Translations under genes and position numbers: made by a program
Assembly: GCA_934539295.1 (NCBI GenBank)
Contig: CAKTCN010000026.1
Span: 1-51,200, forward strand
Length of the DNA stretch: 51,200 bases
Direction of reading: 5' to 3'
DNA from: an uncultured Allosphingosinicella sp.
Lineage (GTDB): Bacteria; Pseudomonadota; Alphaproteobacteria; Sphingomonadales; Sphingomonadaceae
The notes under the pieces: model-generated
The model's database searches: none
Seen by the model: only the letters and a program-made list of their open reading frames with translations
Told to the model about the DNA's origin: nothing
Shown: positions 44,343 through 51,200 of the stretch, piece by piece
How positions within the stretch are numbered: position 1 is the first letter of the stretch
Layout: the number at the start of each line of letters is the position of its first letter

Positions 44343-45530
44343 ATGGCCACGGAAACCAAGCTGAAGCTCGAAGCGCCCGAGGCGCTCACCACCGTTCAGC
44401 CGGAGGAGGCAGTCGGCCTCGTTCCCGTTGCGGAGGAGACGAAGTCGAAGCTCGATACCGCTGTCGACAAGTTCATCGACGAACTGGTCCAGGTCGACGC
44501 CAACAGCCCGGAATTCGGCAAGAAGATCGACCAGCTGACCGACATGGGACGCAAGGAGATCGCGGCCGCGGCCGGCCAGTCCAACCGCTTCCTCGACCGC
44601 CCGGTCAAGGCGATCGACAGCGACACCGGCATCGGCGCGGACCTCACCCAGCTGCGCCGCACGGTCGAGGACCTCGATCCCTCGCGCCAAGGCAATCTGC
44701 TCGCGCCCAAGAAGTTGTTCGGCATCATCCCGTTCGGCGGCAAGCTCCGCAATTACTTCGACAGCTACAAGAGCGCGCAGAACCACATTTCCACCATCCT
44801 CGCCCGGCTTGCTTCCGGCAAGGACGAGCTGTTGATGGACAATGCCGCCATCCAGGTCGAGCGTGCCAATCTGTGGAAGGCAATGGGCCAGCTCGAGCAG
44901 ATGATCCACATCTCCAAGACCATGGATGCGCGGCTGGAGGAGAAGGCAGACGAACTCGACGCCACCGATCCGGCCAAGGCGAAGGCGATCCGCGAGACAG
45001 CGCTCTTCTACACGCGCCAGCGCACCACGGACCTGCTGACCCAGATGGCGGTCAGCGTGCAGGGTTATCTGGCGTTGGACCTGGTCAAGAAGAACAATGT
45101 CGAGCTGATCAAAGGCGTCGATCGCGCGTCCACCACGACCGTCGCCGCGCTGCGCACCGCTGTCACCGTCGCCCAGGCGCTGACCAGCCAGAAACTGGTG
45201 CTGGACCAGATCACGGCGCTCAACACCACCACGGCCAACGTGATCGACGGCACTGGCAACATGCTCAAGAACCAGACCGCGCAGATCCACAGCCAGGCCG
45301 CGTCGGCCACCATCCCGCTGGAGACGCTGCAGCGTGCGTTCCAGAACATCTACGACACGATGGATTCGATCGACCGCTTCAAACTCGAAGCGCTCGGCAA
45401 CATGAAGCAGACGGTGGACACGCTCTCGACCGAGGTCGAGAAGTCGCGCGGCTACATCGCCCGTGCCGAGGGCGTGGAGCAGAACCGCCTGGCCGGCGGC
45501 ACCTCGCCGCTGGCCGCGATCGAGGGCTGA
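44343..45530 (+). CDS. TelA-like toxic anion resistance protein
   Basis: 395 residues, the usual TelA/KlaA length, almost all helical. Family blocks: LLAPKKLFGIIPFGGKLRNYFD, then SAQNHISTILARLASGKDEL and the coiled region ATIPLETLQRAFQNIYDTMDSID (cited by its PLETLQRAFQNIYDT part). TelA proteins were named for tellurite resistance in plasmids but their chromosomal role is unclear; many are linked to membrane stress. It heads a tight operon: the XpaC-like gene follows 1 bp after the stop and a third gene 6 bp later. Confidence 0.88.
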   Translation: MATETKLKLEAPEALTTVQPEEAVGLVPVAEETKSKLDTAVDKFIDELVQVDANSPEFGKKIDQLTDMGRKEIAAAAGQSNRFLDRPVKAIDSDTGIGADLTQLRRTVEDLDPSRQGNLLAPKKLFGIIPFGGKLRNYFDSYKSAQNHISTILARLASGKDELLMDNAAIQVERANLWKAMGQLEQMIHISKTMDARLEEKADELDATDPAKAKAIRETALFYTRQRTTDLLTQMAVSVQGYLALDLVKKNNVELIKGVDRASTTTVAALRTAVTVAQALTSQKLVLDQITALNTTTANVIDGTGNMLKNQTAQIHSQAASATIPLETLQRAFQNIYDTMDSIDRFKLEALGNMKQTVDTLSTEVEKSRGYIARAEGVEQNRLAGGTSPLAAIEG

Positions 45531-45531
45531 G

Positions 45532-46257
45532 ATGCCGCCGCGCACCGTCGACGACGCCATCGCCCGGTTCGATGCCTATGCATCGCACCTCGACGGTCAC
45601 CGACCGACGACGGCGGCGGCACGGCGTTATCATCGCCGCGGTGCGCAAAATGCCGGCAGGACGCTGGCCAACGTCGCCCTCGGCATCGTCGCCGTGGTCG
45701 CGGCCTTTTTCGCCTATGGCCTCTTCGTCGCGCCGCTCGGAGTCTTCGGTTTCCTCCTGCTGATCCTTACGGCGGTCTGCGTCGCCGTCTATTTCGGCTC
45801 CAGGGGCGCCCCGAAGACGGTGCAGGCCTTCAGCGAGACGATGGCGAACGCCCAGGTCGTCCAGAGCCTCGACACCTTCCTCCACCGCCGCCGCCCGGCC
45901 CTGCCTGCGCCCGCCGCGCGCCGCGTGGATGCGATCAGCCAGCAACTGCCCCTCCTCGAATCCCGCCTGCAGGAGGTGAACCCGCTCGACCCGCTCGCCC
46001 AGGACGCCCGCCGCCTGATGGGCAAGCACCTGCCCGAACTGATCGAGCGCTACGAGCGCGTGCCGACGCAATATCGCCACGAACGTGATGGCGAGGGCAT
46101 GACCGTCGACGATCGCCTGTCCGCCAGCCTGGATGCCGCGGACGCCGCGCTGAAGGAGATCGGTCTGAAGCTGGCCCGTTCCGACCTCGACGCGTTCGAA
46201 ACGCAGGGACGTTTCATCGAAAGCCGCTATAAGGACGAGGACGCACTCAAAGGGTAG
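45532..46257 (+). CDS. XpaC-like (5-bromo-4-chloroindolyl phosphate hydrolysis) protein
   Basis: 241 residues: two adjacent membrane spans (about 45-63 and 66-84, LANVALGIVAVVAAFFAYGL and the next) flanked by a helical C-terminal part with DAISQQLPLLESRLQEVNP and a closing KEIGLKLARSDLDAFETQGRFIESRY region. This is the XpaC family, which is regularly encoded beside telA. The name derives from a screening phenotype and does not prove a phosphatase. ATG 45532 is 1 bp past the telA-like stop; the frame upstream lies within that gene. Confidence 0.78.
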   Translation: MPPRTVDDAIARFDAYASHLDGHRPTTAAARRYHRRGAQNAGRTLANVALGIVAVVAAFFAYGLFVAPLGVFGFLLLILTAVCVAVYFGSRGAPKTVQAFSETMANAQVVQSLDTFLHRRRPALPAPAARRVDAISQQLPLLESRLQEVNPLDPLAQDARRLMGKHLPELIERYERVPTQYRHERDGEGMTVDDRLSASLDAADAALKEIGLKLARSDLDAFETQGRFIESRYKDEDALKG

Positions 46258-46263
46258 TCCGGC

Positions 46264-46965
46264 TTGGCTATCAACTTCGACAAGATCCTGGGGCAGACCG
46301 AGGACTTTCTCCGCCGCCACATCAAACCCAAGCATGTCGTCGCGGCCGAGAAGAGGCGGAGCCAGCGCAAGCTCGCCGCGGCGGCGCGGCGGCTGCGCAA
46401 TACGGTTGGCGCGGCCGGCGCTTCAGGCGCGGGCGTCGCGGCCTATATCGTGATTGCGCCGGCGACCGCGACCGGCCTGATCGTCGCAGGCACAGCGGGC
46501 GTGCTGGCGACGGGCGCCGCCTTGTTCTGGCCGCGGCGCTCTCCGCTTGAGCGCATTTCGCGCGAGGAGCTGCTGGCACTGGTGCTGGAGGCGGAGGACT
46601 GGCTGCTCCAGCAGCGCGCGACCTTGCCCGGACGTGCGATCCCGCCGTTCGACCAGATATTGTTCCGCCTCAACGACCTTCACCCGCACCTGCCGGCGCT
46701 GGAGCCGCATGGCACCCTCGCCTGGGACCTGCGACGGATACTCACCGAACATTTGCCGCGGCTGGTGCAATCCTATGGTGGCCTCACCGAAACGGTGCGG
46801 CAGCAGGACCCCGAACTGCTCCCCCGCTTCATCGAAGGGCTGGAGACGGTGGACGGCGAACTGGTCCGCATCTGCAAGGAGGCGAGCAGCGGGCACCTGC
46901 TCACCTTCGAAGTTCAGGAACAATTCCTCGAGGCGCGGTATCGCGACAAGGGCATCGGCAGCTAG
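46264..46965 (+). CDS. Third protein of the TelA operon, unknown
   Basis: 233 residues from TTG 46264. Basic N-terminus, a hydrophobic region at about 47-88 (GAAGASGAGVAAYIVIAPAT and onwards, probably two spans), then a helical soluble part ending LTFEVQEQFLEARYRDKG. The end resembles that of the XpaC-like neighbour (LDAFETQGRFIESRYKDED), and both have two spans followed by a helical part, so it is probably a diverged paralog of that protein; this is my inference. Its last 4 bp overlap the convergent lyase gene. Confidence 0.68.
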   Translation: MAINFDKILGQTEDFLRRHIKPKHVVAAEKRRSQRKLAAAARRLRNTVGAAGASGAGVAAYIVIAPATATGLIVAGTAGVLATGAALFWPRRSPLERISREELLALVLEAEDWLLQQRATLPGRAIPPFDQILFRLNDLHPHLPALEPHGTLAWDLRRILTEHLPRLVQSYGGLTETVRQQDPELLPRFIEGLETVDGELVRICKEASSGHLLTFEVQEQFLEARYRDKGIGS

Positions 46966-47798
46966 ATCTGTCCGAGCAGCCGCCGTGCCTGCACCAAATG
47001 CGGCCGGTCGATCATCTTGCCGTCCAAGGACAAAGCTCCGGCGCTTGGGTTCGCTTCGAACGCGGCCACCACCGCCCTTGCATGGGCGACCTCCGCCTCA
47101 CCGGGCGTGAAGGCGGCATTGATGACCGGCACCTGCGCGGGGTGGATCGCCATCATGCCGGTGAAGCCGTCGCGGCGAGCGCGGGCGGCGTAGTCGGCGA
47201 GGCCGTCGAGGTCGCGGAAGGCCGGGTAGACCGTCTCGATCGGCGCAACGCCGGCCGCGGCTGCGCCGAACAGGCAGAGCGAGCGGGCGAGTTCGTACGG
47301 CGCCGTGTAGCTGCCGTCGGTTTCGCGGCTGGTGGCGGCGCCGATCGCGGCCGGCAGGTCCTCCGCGCCCCAGGTGAGGCCGACAAGGCGGTCCGCGCCG
47401 CCATAGGTGCCGAGTTGGAAGATGGCGGCGGGCGTCTCGGTTGCGATGGCGAGGATGCGCGAGTGCATGTTGCCGCTCGCCGCGAGCCGGCCGGCAAGCC
47501 CGCCTACCGACACGCCGCCCTCCGCCTTGGGCAACACGATCCCCTCCGGCCGCACATGCGCCAGCACCGCCAGATCATCGGCGATGAATTCGCCGTTCAA
47601 CGGGTTCACCCGCACCCACAAGCGGGCCTCCGGATGCGCCGCAACGAACCGCGCGACTTCGCCGCGCGCCGTCGCCTTGCGCTCCGCCGCCACTGCGTCC
47701 TCCAGATCGAGGATCAGCGCATCGGCGCCGAGCCCAAGCGCCTTCTCCATCCGCTCCGGCCGATCGCCAGGCACGAACAGGAGCGAACGCAGCCTCAC
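46962..47798 (-). CDS. HpcH/HpaI aldolase/citrate lyase family (CitE-like) protein
   Basis: 278 residues of the CitE-like CoA-ester lyase group: RSLLFVPGDRPERMEKAL opening, the LILDLEDAVA metal and substrate loop (Glu and Asp ligands), WVRVNPLNGEFIADDL, and the active-site glutamate in IATETPAAIFQL. Chromosomal members cleave or hydrolyse CoA esters such as malyl-, citramalyl- or 3-hydroxy-acyl-CoA. It is followed upstream on the same strand by a MaoC-type hydratase, a biotin carboxylase and a carboxyltransferase, pointing to branched acyl-CoA breakdown. A dispersed repeat fills the 130-bp gap to the hydratase gene. Confidence 0.86.
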   Translation of the reverse strand: MRLRSLLFVPGDRPERMEKALGLGADALILDLEDAVAAERKATARGEVARFVAAHPEARLWVRVNPLNGEFIADDLAVLAHVRPEGIVLPKAEGGVSVGGLAGRLAASGNMHSRILAIATETPAAIFQLGTYGGADRLVGLTWGAEDLPAAIGAATSRETDGSYTAPYELARSLCLFGAAAAGVAPIETVYPAFRDLDGLADYAARARRDGFTGMMAIHPAQVPVINAAFTPGEAEVAHARAVVAAFEANPSAGALSLDGKMIDRPHLVQARRLLGQI

Positions 47799-47810
47799 AG
47801 ACCATCACTC

Positions 47811-47924
47811 CCGTTCGCTTCGAGCCCTTCGACTTCGCTCAGGATAAATCTCGGCCAAATGGCCGGAGTCGAGAAACCGGTCACCGCACAAATGTTTCTC
47901 GACTTCGCTCGAAACGAACGGTGA
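47811..47924. repeat. Interspersed repeat (tcgacttcgctc type), degenerate
   Basis: Two direct partial copies of the sphingomonad dispersed repeat, ccttcgacttcgctcagga (47826-47844) and tctcgacttcgctcgaaacg (47897-47916), with a short palindrome tctcggccaaatggccgga between them. It occupies the whole gap between the lyase and hydratase genes. Confidence 0.6.
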
Positions 47925-47928
47925 AAGA

Positions 47929-48381
47929 TCACGCCCCCTTCCTCCGCACCAACGCTGTCCGCTCGCACGTGCAGACCGTCTCGCCGCGCTGGTTGAGCAT
48001 GCTGTGCGCAAAGGTCACCAGCCCCGCATCCGGCCGCGATTTGCTCTCGCGCAGTCCGATGACCTCGCTCGTCGCGCGCAGCGTGTCGCCGATGAACACC
48101 GGCGCGGGCATGCGCACCTTGTCGTAGCCTAGGTTCGCAACCAGCGTGCCGAGGGTGGTGTCGCCGACCGAAAGGCCGACCATCAGGGCGAAGGTGAAGG
48201 TGCCGTTGACGACGATCCGCCCGAACTCGGTGCCGGCTGCATAGTCCGCATCGAGGTGCAAAGGCTGCGGATTATGGGTGAGCGTGGAGATGAGGAGATT
48301 GTCCGTCTGGGTGACCGTGCGATGCGGCTGATGGTCCAGCGTATCGCCGATGCTCCAATCCTCGTAACAGCGGCCGGTCAT
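47929..48381 (-). CDS. MaoC-family acyl-CoA hydratase
   Basis: 150 residues with a single hot-dog fold. The hydratase-2 motif is present: the catalytic Asp and His region PLHLDADYAAGTEFGRIVVNG (cited by its HLDADYAAGTEFG part), followed by TFTFALMVGLSVGD. Likely hydrates an enoyl- or mesaconyl-type CoA. ATG 48381 has GGAG eight bases upstream; ATG 48405 is also in frame, and the frame to 48438 runs into the dispersed palindrome at 48406. The next gene upstream is the biotin carboxylase. Confidence 0.86.
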   Translation of the reverse strand: MTGRCYEDWSIGDTLDHQPHRTVTQTDNLLISTLTHNPQPLHLDADYAAGTEFGRIVVNGTFTFALMVGLSVGDTTLGTLVANLGYDKVRMPAPVFIGDTLRATSEVIGLRESKSRPDAGLVTFAHSMLNQRGETVCTCERTALVRRKGA

Positions 48382-48405
48382 GCCCGTCTCCACTTGAACC
48401 CGCAT

Positions 48406-48482
48406 CGTTCGTCCCGAGCGAAGTCGAGGGGCGCACATGAGGAGGTGGTGCCAGCGCCCCTCGACTTCGCTCGGGACGAACG
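48406..48482. repeat. Interspersed palindrome (cgttcgtcccgagcgaag type)
   Basis: Perfect 29-bp arms (48406-48434 and 48454-48482; cgttcgtcccgagcgaagtc pairs with gacttcgctcgggacgaacg) around a 19-bp loop. It lies between the biotin carboxylase stop and the MaoC gene start, within the presumed operon, and would form a strong mRNA hairpin there. Confidence 0.85.
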
Positions 48483-48490
48483 GATGTCGA

Positions 48491-50389
48491 TCATTCCGCG
48501 TCTACCTTCTCTACCTTGACGAGCAACATGCCCTCGCTCACCTGCCCCCCCTCGCTGACATGCACATCCGCCACCACGCCGTCGAACGGCGCGACCAGGC
48601 TATGCTCCATCTTCATGGCTTCGAGCGTGACGAGCTTTTGGCCCTTCACCACCGCATCGCCCTGCCGCGCATCCACCGCGATGATCCGGCCCGGCATCGG
48701 CGATACGAGCGCACCGTCCCCGGCCGCGCCGCCGCCCGACCCGCCCCCGCTGCCTGGAAGCGCGAAGGCGAAGGCCTGCCCTTCGGAAAAGACCAGCACG
48801 GCTTCGCCATCGATGGTCGCCAGCCCCTCGGGTTCATGCTTGTCGGGATCGATCAGCCGCGTGACCCTGCCATGTGAAATCGCCACGCTGCGGCAGTCGT
48901 CGGCATTGGCGCGAAATCCCTGCAACGCCATCCACGGATCGGGACCGATCCCGCCATTGCCATAATCCGACGCGAGCAGCGCATGCGCGGCGAGTGCCCA
49001 GATGCCCGGCCCGGGCTCGCTGCCCGGCACCAGATCGTCGAGATGCGCCGGGATGAAGGATGTCTCGACATCGCCGCTTGCGAAATCGGGATGCGCCGCG
49101 GCGCGCTTCAGGAACCCGGCATTGGTGCGCACCGGCCATATTTCGACCTGGTCGAGCGCATCGACCAGCCGCTCGATCGCTTCGTCCCGTGTCGCCCCGC
49201 GTGCGATCAGCTTGGCGATCATCGGGTCGTAGAAGGGGCTGATCCGGTCGCCCTTCTCCACGCCCGTGTCGATGCGCAGCCCGCGCCCGAGCACGAAATG
49301 GTCGAGCCGCCCCGTGCTCGGCAGGAACCCGCCCGCCGGGTCCTCCGCATAAAGCCGCGCTTCCATCGCCCAGCCGTTGATGGCGAGTTCGTCCTGGCGC
49401 TTCGGCAGCGGCTCGCCGCCCGCGACGCGCAGCTGCCATTCGACCAGGTCCTGGCCGGTAATCTCCTCCGTCACCGGATGTTCGACCTGGAGCCGGGTGT
49501 TCATTTCCATGAACCATATGCGGTCAGCGCGCAGGCCCGCGGACGCATCGGCGATGAACTCGATGGTGCCGGCGCCGACATAGTCGACCGCGCGGGCCGC
49601 CTTCACCGCCGCCTCGCAGATGGCGGCGCGGGTGACCTCGTCCATGCCCGGCGCGGGCGCTTCCTCGATCACCTTCTGGTGACGGCGCTGGAGCGAGCAG
49701 TCGCGTTCGAACAGGTGGACGACGTTGCCGTGCGTGTCGCCGAACACCTGCACCTCGATATGGCGCGGACGTTCGACATATTTCTCGATCAGCACGCGGT
49801 CGTCGCCGAACGAGGATGCCGCCTCGCGCTGGCACGACAGGAGCATGTCGGCGAATTCGTCGCCCGCATTCACGCGGCGCATGCCCTTGCCGCCGCCGCC
49901 CGCCACCGCCTTGATCAGCACGGGATAGCCGATCGCGTCGGCCTCTGCGCGCAGGCGTTCGGGCGACTGGTCGGCGCCCTGGTAGCCGGGCGTGACCGGC
50001 ACGCCGGCGTCGATCATCCGCTGCTTGGCCGCGTCCTTGAGACCCATGGCGCGGATGCTGTCGGGCTGGGGGCCGACCCAGATCAGCCCGGCGTCGATGA
50101 CGGCCTGTGCGAAGTCGGCATTTTCGGACAGGAAGCCGTATCCGGGGTGGATCGCCTCGGCGCCGGTCGCCTTGGCAGCAGCGATGATCTTGTCGCCGAC
50201 GAGGTAGGACTCCCGCGCTGGCGAAGCTCCGATGTGCACGGCCGCGTCCGCCTCGCGCACGTGCAGCGCCTTGGCATCTGCATCGGAATGGACGGCCACC
50301 GTGCGGATGCCGAGCTGCCGCGCCGTACGGATGATCCGGCACGCGATCTCGCCCCGATTGGCGATGAGAAGGGAAGTCATCATGGCCAT
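48491..50389 (-). CDS. Acyl-CoA carboxylase biotin carboxylase subunit (methylcrotonyl-CoA type)
   Basis: 632 residues: biotin carboxylase N-domain (LIANRGEIACRIIRTARQLG), ATP-grasp with KAVAGGGGKGM, HIEVQVFGDTHGNVVHLFERDCS (cited by its HIEVQVFGDTHGN part) and MNTRLQVEHPVTE, a linker, and a C-terminal biotinyl domain with the biotinylated lysine in EAMKMEH. Length and the adjacent carboxyltransferase fit the alpha subunit of 3-methylcrotonyl-CoA carboxylase (leucine breakdown; MccA/LiuD), though geranyl- or propionyl-CoA carboxylase is possible. ATGs at 50389, 50383 and 50380 are in frame; 50389 overlaps the previous stop by 1 bp. Confidence 0.9.
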   Translation of the reverse strand: MAMMTSLLIANRGEIACRIIRTARQLGIRTVAVHSDADAKALHVREADAAVHIGASPARESYLVGDKIIAAAKATGAEAIHPGYGFLSENADFAQAVIDAGLIWVGPQPDSIRAMGLKDAAKQRMIDAGVPVTPGYQGADQSPERLRAEADAIGYPVLIKAVAGGGGKGMRRVNAGDEFADMLLSCQREAASSFGDDRVLIEKYVERPRHIEVQVFGDTHGNVVHLFERDCSLQRRHQKVIEEAPAPGMDEVTRAAICEAAVKAARAVDYVGAGTIEFIADASAGLRADRIWFMEMNTRLQVEHPVTEEITGQDLVEWQLRVAGGEPLPKRQDELAINGWAMEARLYAEDPAGGFLPSTGRLDHFVLGRGLRIDTGVEKGDRISPFYDPMIAKLIARGATRDEAIERLVDALDQVEIWPVRTNAGFLKRAAAHPDFASGDVETSFIPAHLDDLVPGSEPGPGIWALAAHALLASDYGNGGIGPDPWMALQGFRANADDCRSVAISHGRVTRLIDPDKHEPEGLATIDGEAVLVFSEGQAFAFALPGSGGGSGGGAAGDGALVSPMPGRIIAVDARQGDAVVKGQKLVTLEAMKMEHSLVAPFDGVVADVHVSEGGQVSEGMLLVKVEKVDAE

Positions 50390-51200
50390 CACATCCTGAA
50401 CAGGCCGAACTGGGCCCGCTCCGGTATAGGTGCGTTGAGGGTGGCGGCGAAGGCGAGGCCGAGGACATCGCGGGTCTGGGCGGGATCGATGATGCCGTCG
50501 TCCCACAGGCGGGCGGTGGCGTAATAGGGGTTGCCCTCGTCCTCATATTTCTGGCGGATCGGGGTCTTGAAGCTTTCCGTCTCTTCCGAGCTCCAGCTTT
50601 CTGCATCCTTATGCACGGTAGCGAGTACCGATGCAGCCTGTTCGCCCCCCATCACGCTGATGCGGCTGTTGGGCCAGGTGAATAGAAAACGGGGCGAATA
50701 TGCACGGCCGCACATGCCGTAATTGCCGGCGCCGAAGCTGCCGCCGATCAGGACGGTGATCTTGGGCACCTGCGCCGTGGCGACGGCGGTGACGAGCTTG
50801 GCGCCGTGCTTGGCGATGCCTTCCGCTTCGTACTTGCCGCCGACCATGAAGCCCGAAATGTTCTGAAGGAACAGCAAGGGCGTGCGACGCTGGCAGGCGA
50901 CTTCGATGAAGTGGGCGCCCTTCAGCGCGCTTTCGCTGAACAGGATGCCGTTATTGGCGAGGATCGCGACCGGCATGCCCCAGATGCGGGCGAAGCCGCA
51001 GACCAAAGTGGTGCCGTAGAGCGGCTTGAACTCGTGAAAGTCGCTGCCGTCCACGATCCGCGCGATGACTTCGTGGACGTCATAGGGCGTGCGCACGTCG
51101 TCGGGAACGATGCCGTAAAGTTCTTCCGCGTCGAACTTCGGCGGGACCGGTTCGGCAATATCGATGTCGATCGCCTTCACCGTGTTGAGCCGCGCCACGA
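50389..51200 (-). CDS. Acyl-CoA carboxyltransferase subunit, C-terminal part
   Basis: Partial: the gene enters from beyond the right edge, and the GTG at 51198 is internal. The visible 270 residues are the C-terminal half of a methylcrotonyl/propionyl-CoA carboxylase beta subunit (MccB/LiuB): [21 protein letters not shown], then [25 protein letters not shown] (cited by its [12 protein letters not shown] part), [22 protein letters not shown] (cited by [16 protein letters not shown]) and the end [13 protein letters not shown]. The QNISGFMVG sequence and KHGAK lysine are typical of methylcrotonyl-CoA carboxylase. With the biotin carboxylase it forms the holoenzyme. Confidence 0.9.
   Translation of the reverse strand, partial: VARLNTVKAIDIDIAEPVPPKFDAEELYGIVPDDVRTPYDVHEVIARIVDGSDFHEFKPLYGTTLVCGFARIWGMPVAILANNGILFSESALKGAHFIEVACQRRTPLLFLQNISGFMVGGKYEAEGIAKHGAKLVTAVATAQVPKITVLIGGSFGAGNYGMCGRAYSPRFLFTWPNSRISVMGGEQAASVLATVHKDAESWSSEETESFKTPIRQKYEDEGNPYYATARLWDDGIIDPAQTRDVLGLAFAATLNAPIPERAQFGLFRM

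Noticed and set aside
48983..50524. A 513-residue plus-strand frame opposite the biotin carboxylase gene
   Set aside because: Antisense shadow of a well-supported carboxylase; no ribosome site or family features.

Overview
The window looks like chromosomal DNA of a sphingomonad-type alphaproteobacterium. It is GC-rich with strong G/C third positions. It carries an UrcA-family protein, the gene order glmS-glmU-gph, a phoR-pstSCAB-phoU-phoB cluster, and the interspersed palindromes (cgttcgtcccgagcgaag type and ccggatcaagtccgg type) common in this group. The genus assignment is inference from family content, not from a marker gene.

Left part, about 1-29,900, is accessory in character. It starts with the 3' end of a fimbrial usher and a spore-coat-U-like pilin. 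It then runs through some 30 genes dominated by exported or envelope proteins of poorly known families: three sulfatases (3233-5557, 7068-8516, 14423-15955) plus the formylglycine-generating enzyme that would activate them (9548-10522); DUF1254, DUF1622, DUF4136, DUF3313 and EF-hand proteins; a PAP2 acid phosphatase; an aquaporin; a bile-acid-symporter-like carrier; several outer-membrane barrels; two copies of a DUF2092 plus small-protein module; two barrel-only Omp85-like proteins flanking a DUF202 protein with nine 7-residue repeats; and an MliC-like protein. In the middle sits a LuxR-type response regulator (19929-20576) with a soluble histidine kinase (21134-22411).

The main discovery is a 16-bp motif, roughly GGGGTTnnTCCCGATG, found by eye in front of essentially every transcription unit of this region (17 sites between 1550 and 28215, both strands). 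Nine of the sites lie 51-58 bp before the start codon. I saw no intergenic copy in the right part of the window. I propose that these genes form one regulon, with the embedded two-component system as the candidate regulator; the TCS genes carry the motif themselves.

The boundary at 28,870-29,925 is a mobile-element graveyard: a decayed reading frame, an IS3-family element with an internal deletion, and five 15-bp repeats at exact 20-bp spacing. The last repeat ends in CA 24 bp past the glmS stop codon. This matches the layout of a Tn7-like right end in the glmS attachment site, so the accessory region may be cargo of a decayed Tn7-like element.

Right part, 29,923-51,200, is housekeeping: glmS and glmU (UDP-GlcNAc synthesis), gph, then the phosphate regulon with a clear Pho box inside the 3' end of phoR. 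It continues with a proline-rich exported protein, an MDR alcohol dehydrogenase, a Gfo/Idh/MocA oxidoreductase, a TelA-XpaC-unknown operon, and a minus-strand acyl-CoA (probably leucine) degradation group: carboxyltransferase, biotin carboxylase, MaoC hydratase, CitE-like lyase. No tRNA, rRNA or CRISPR array was recognised.
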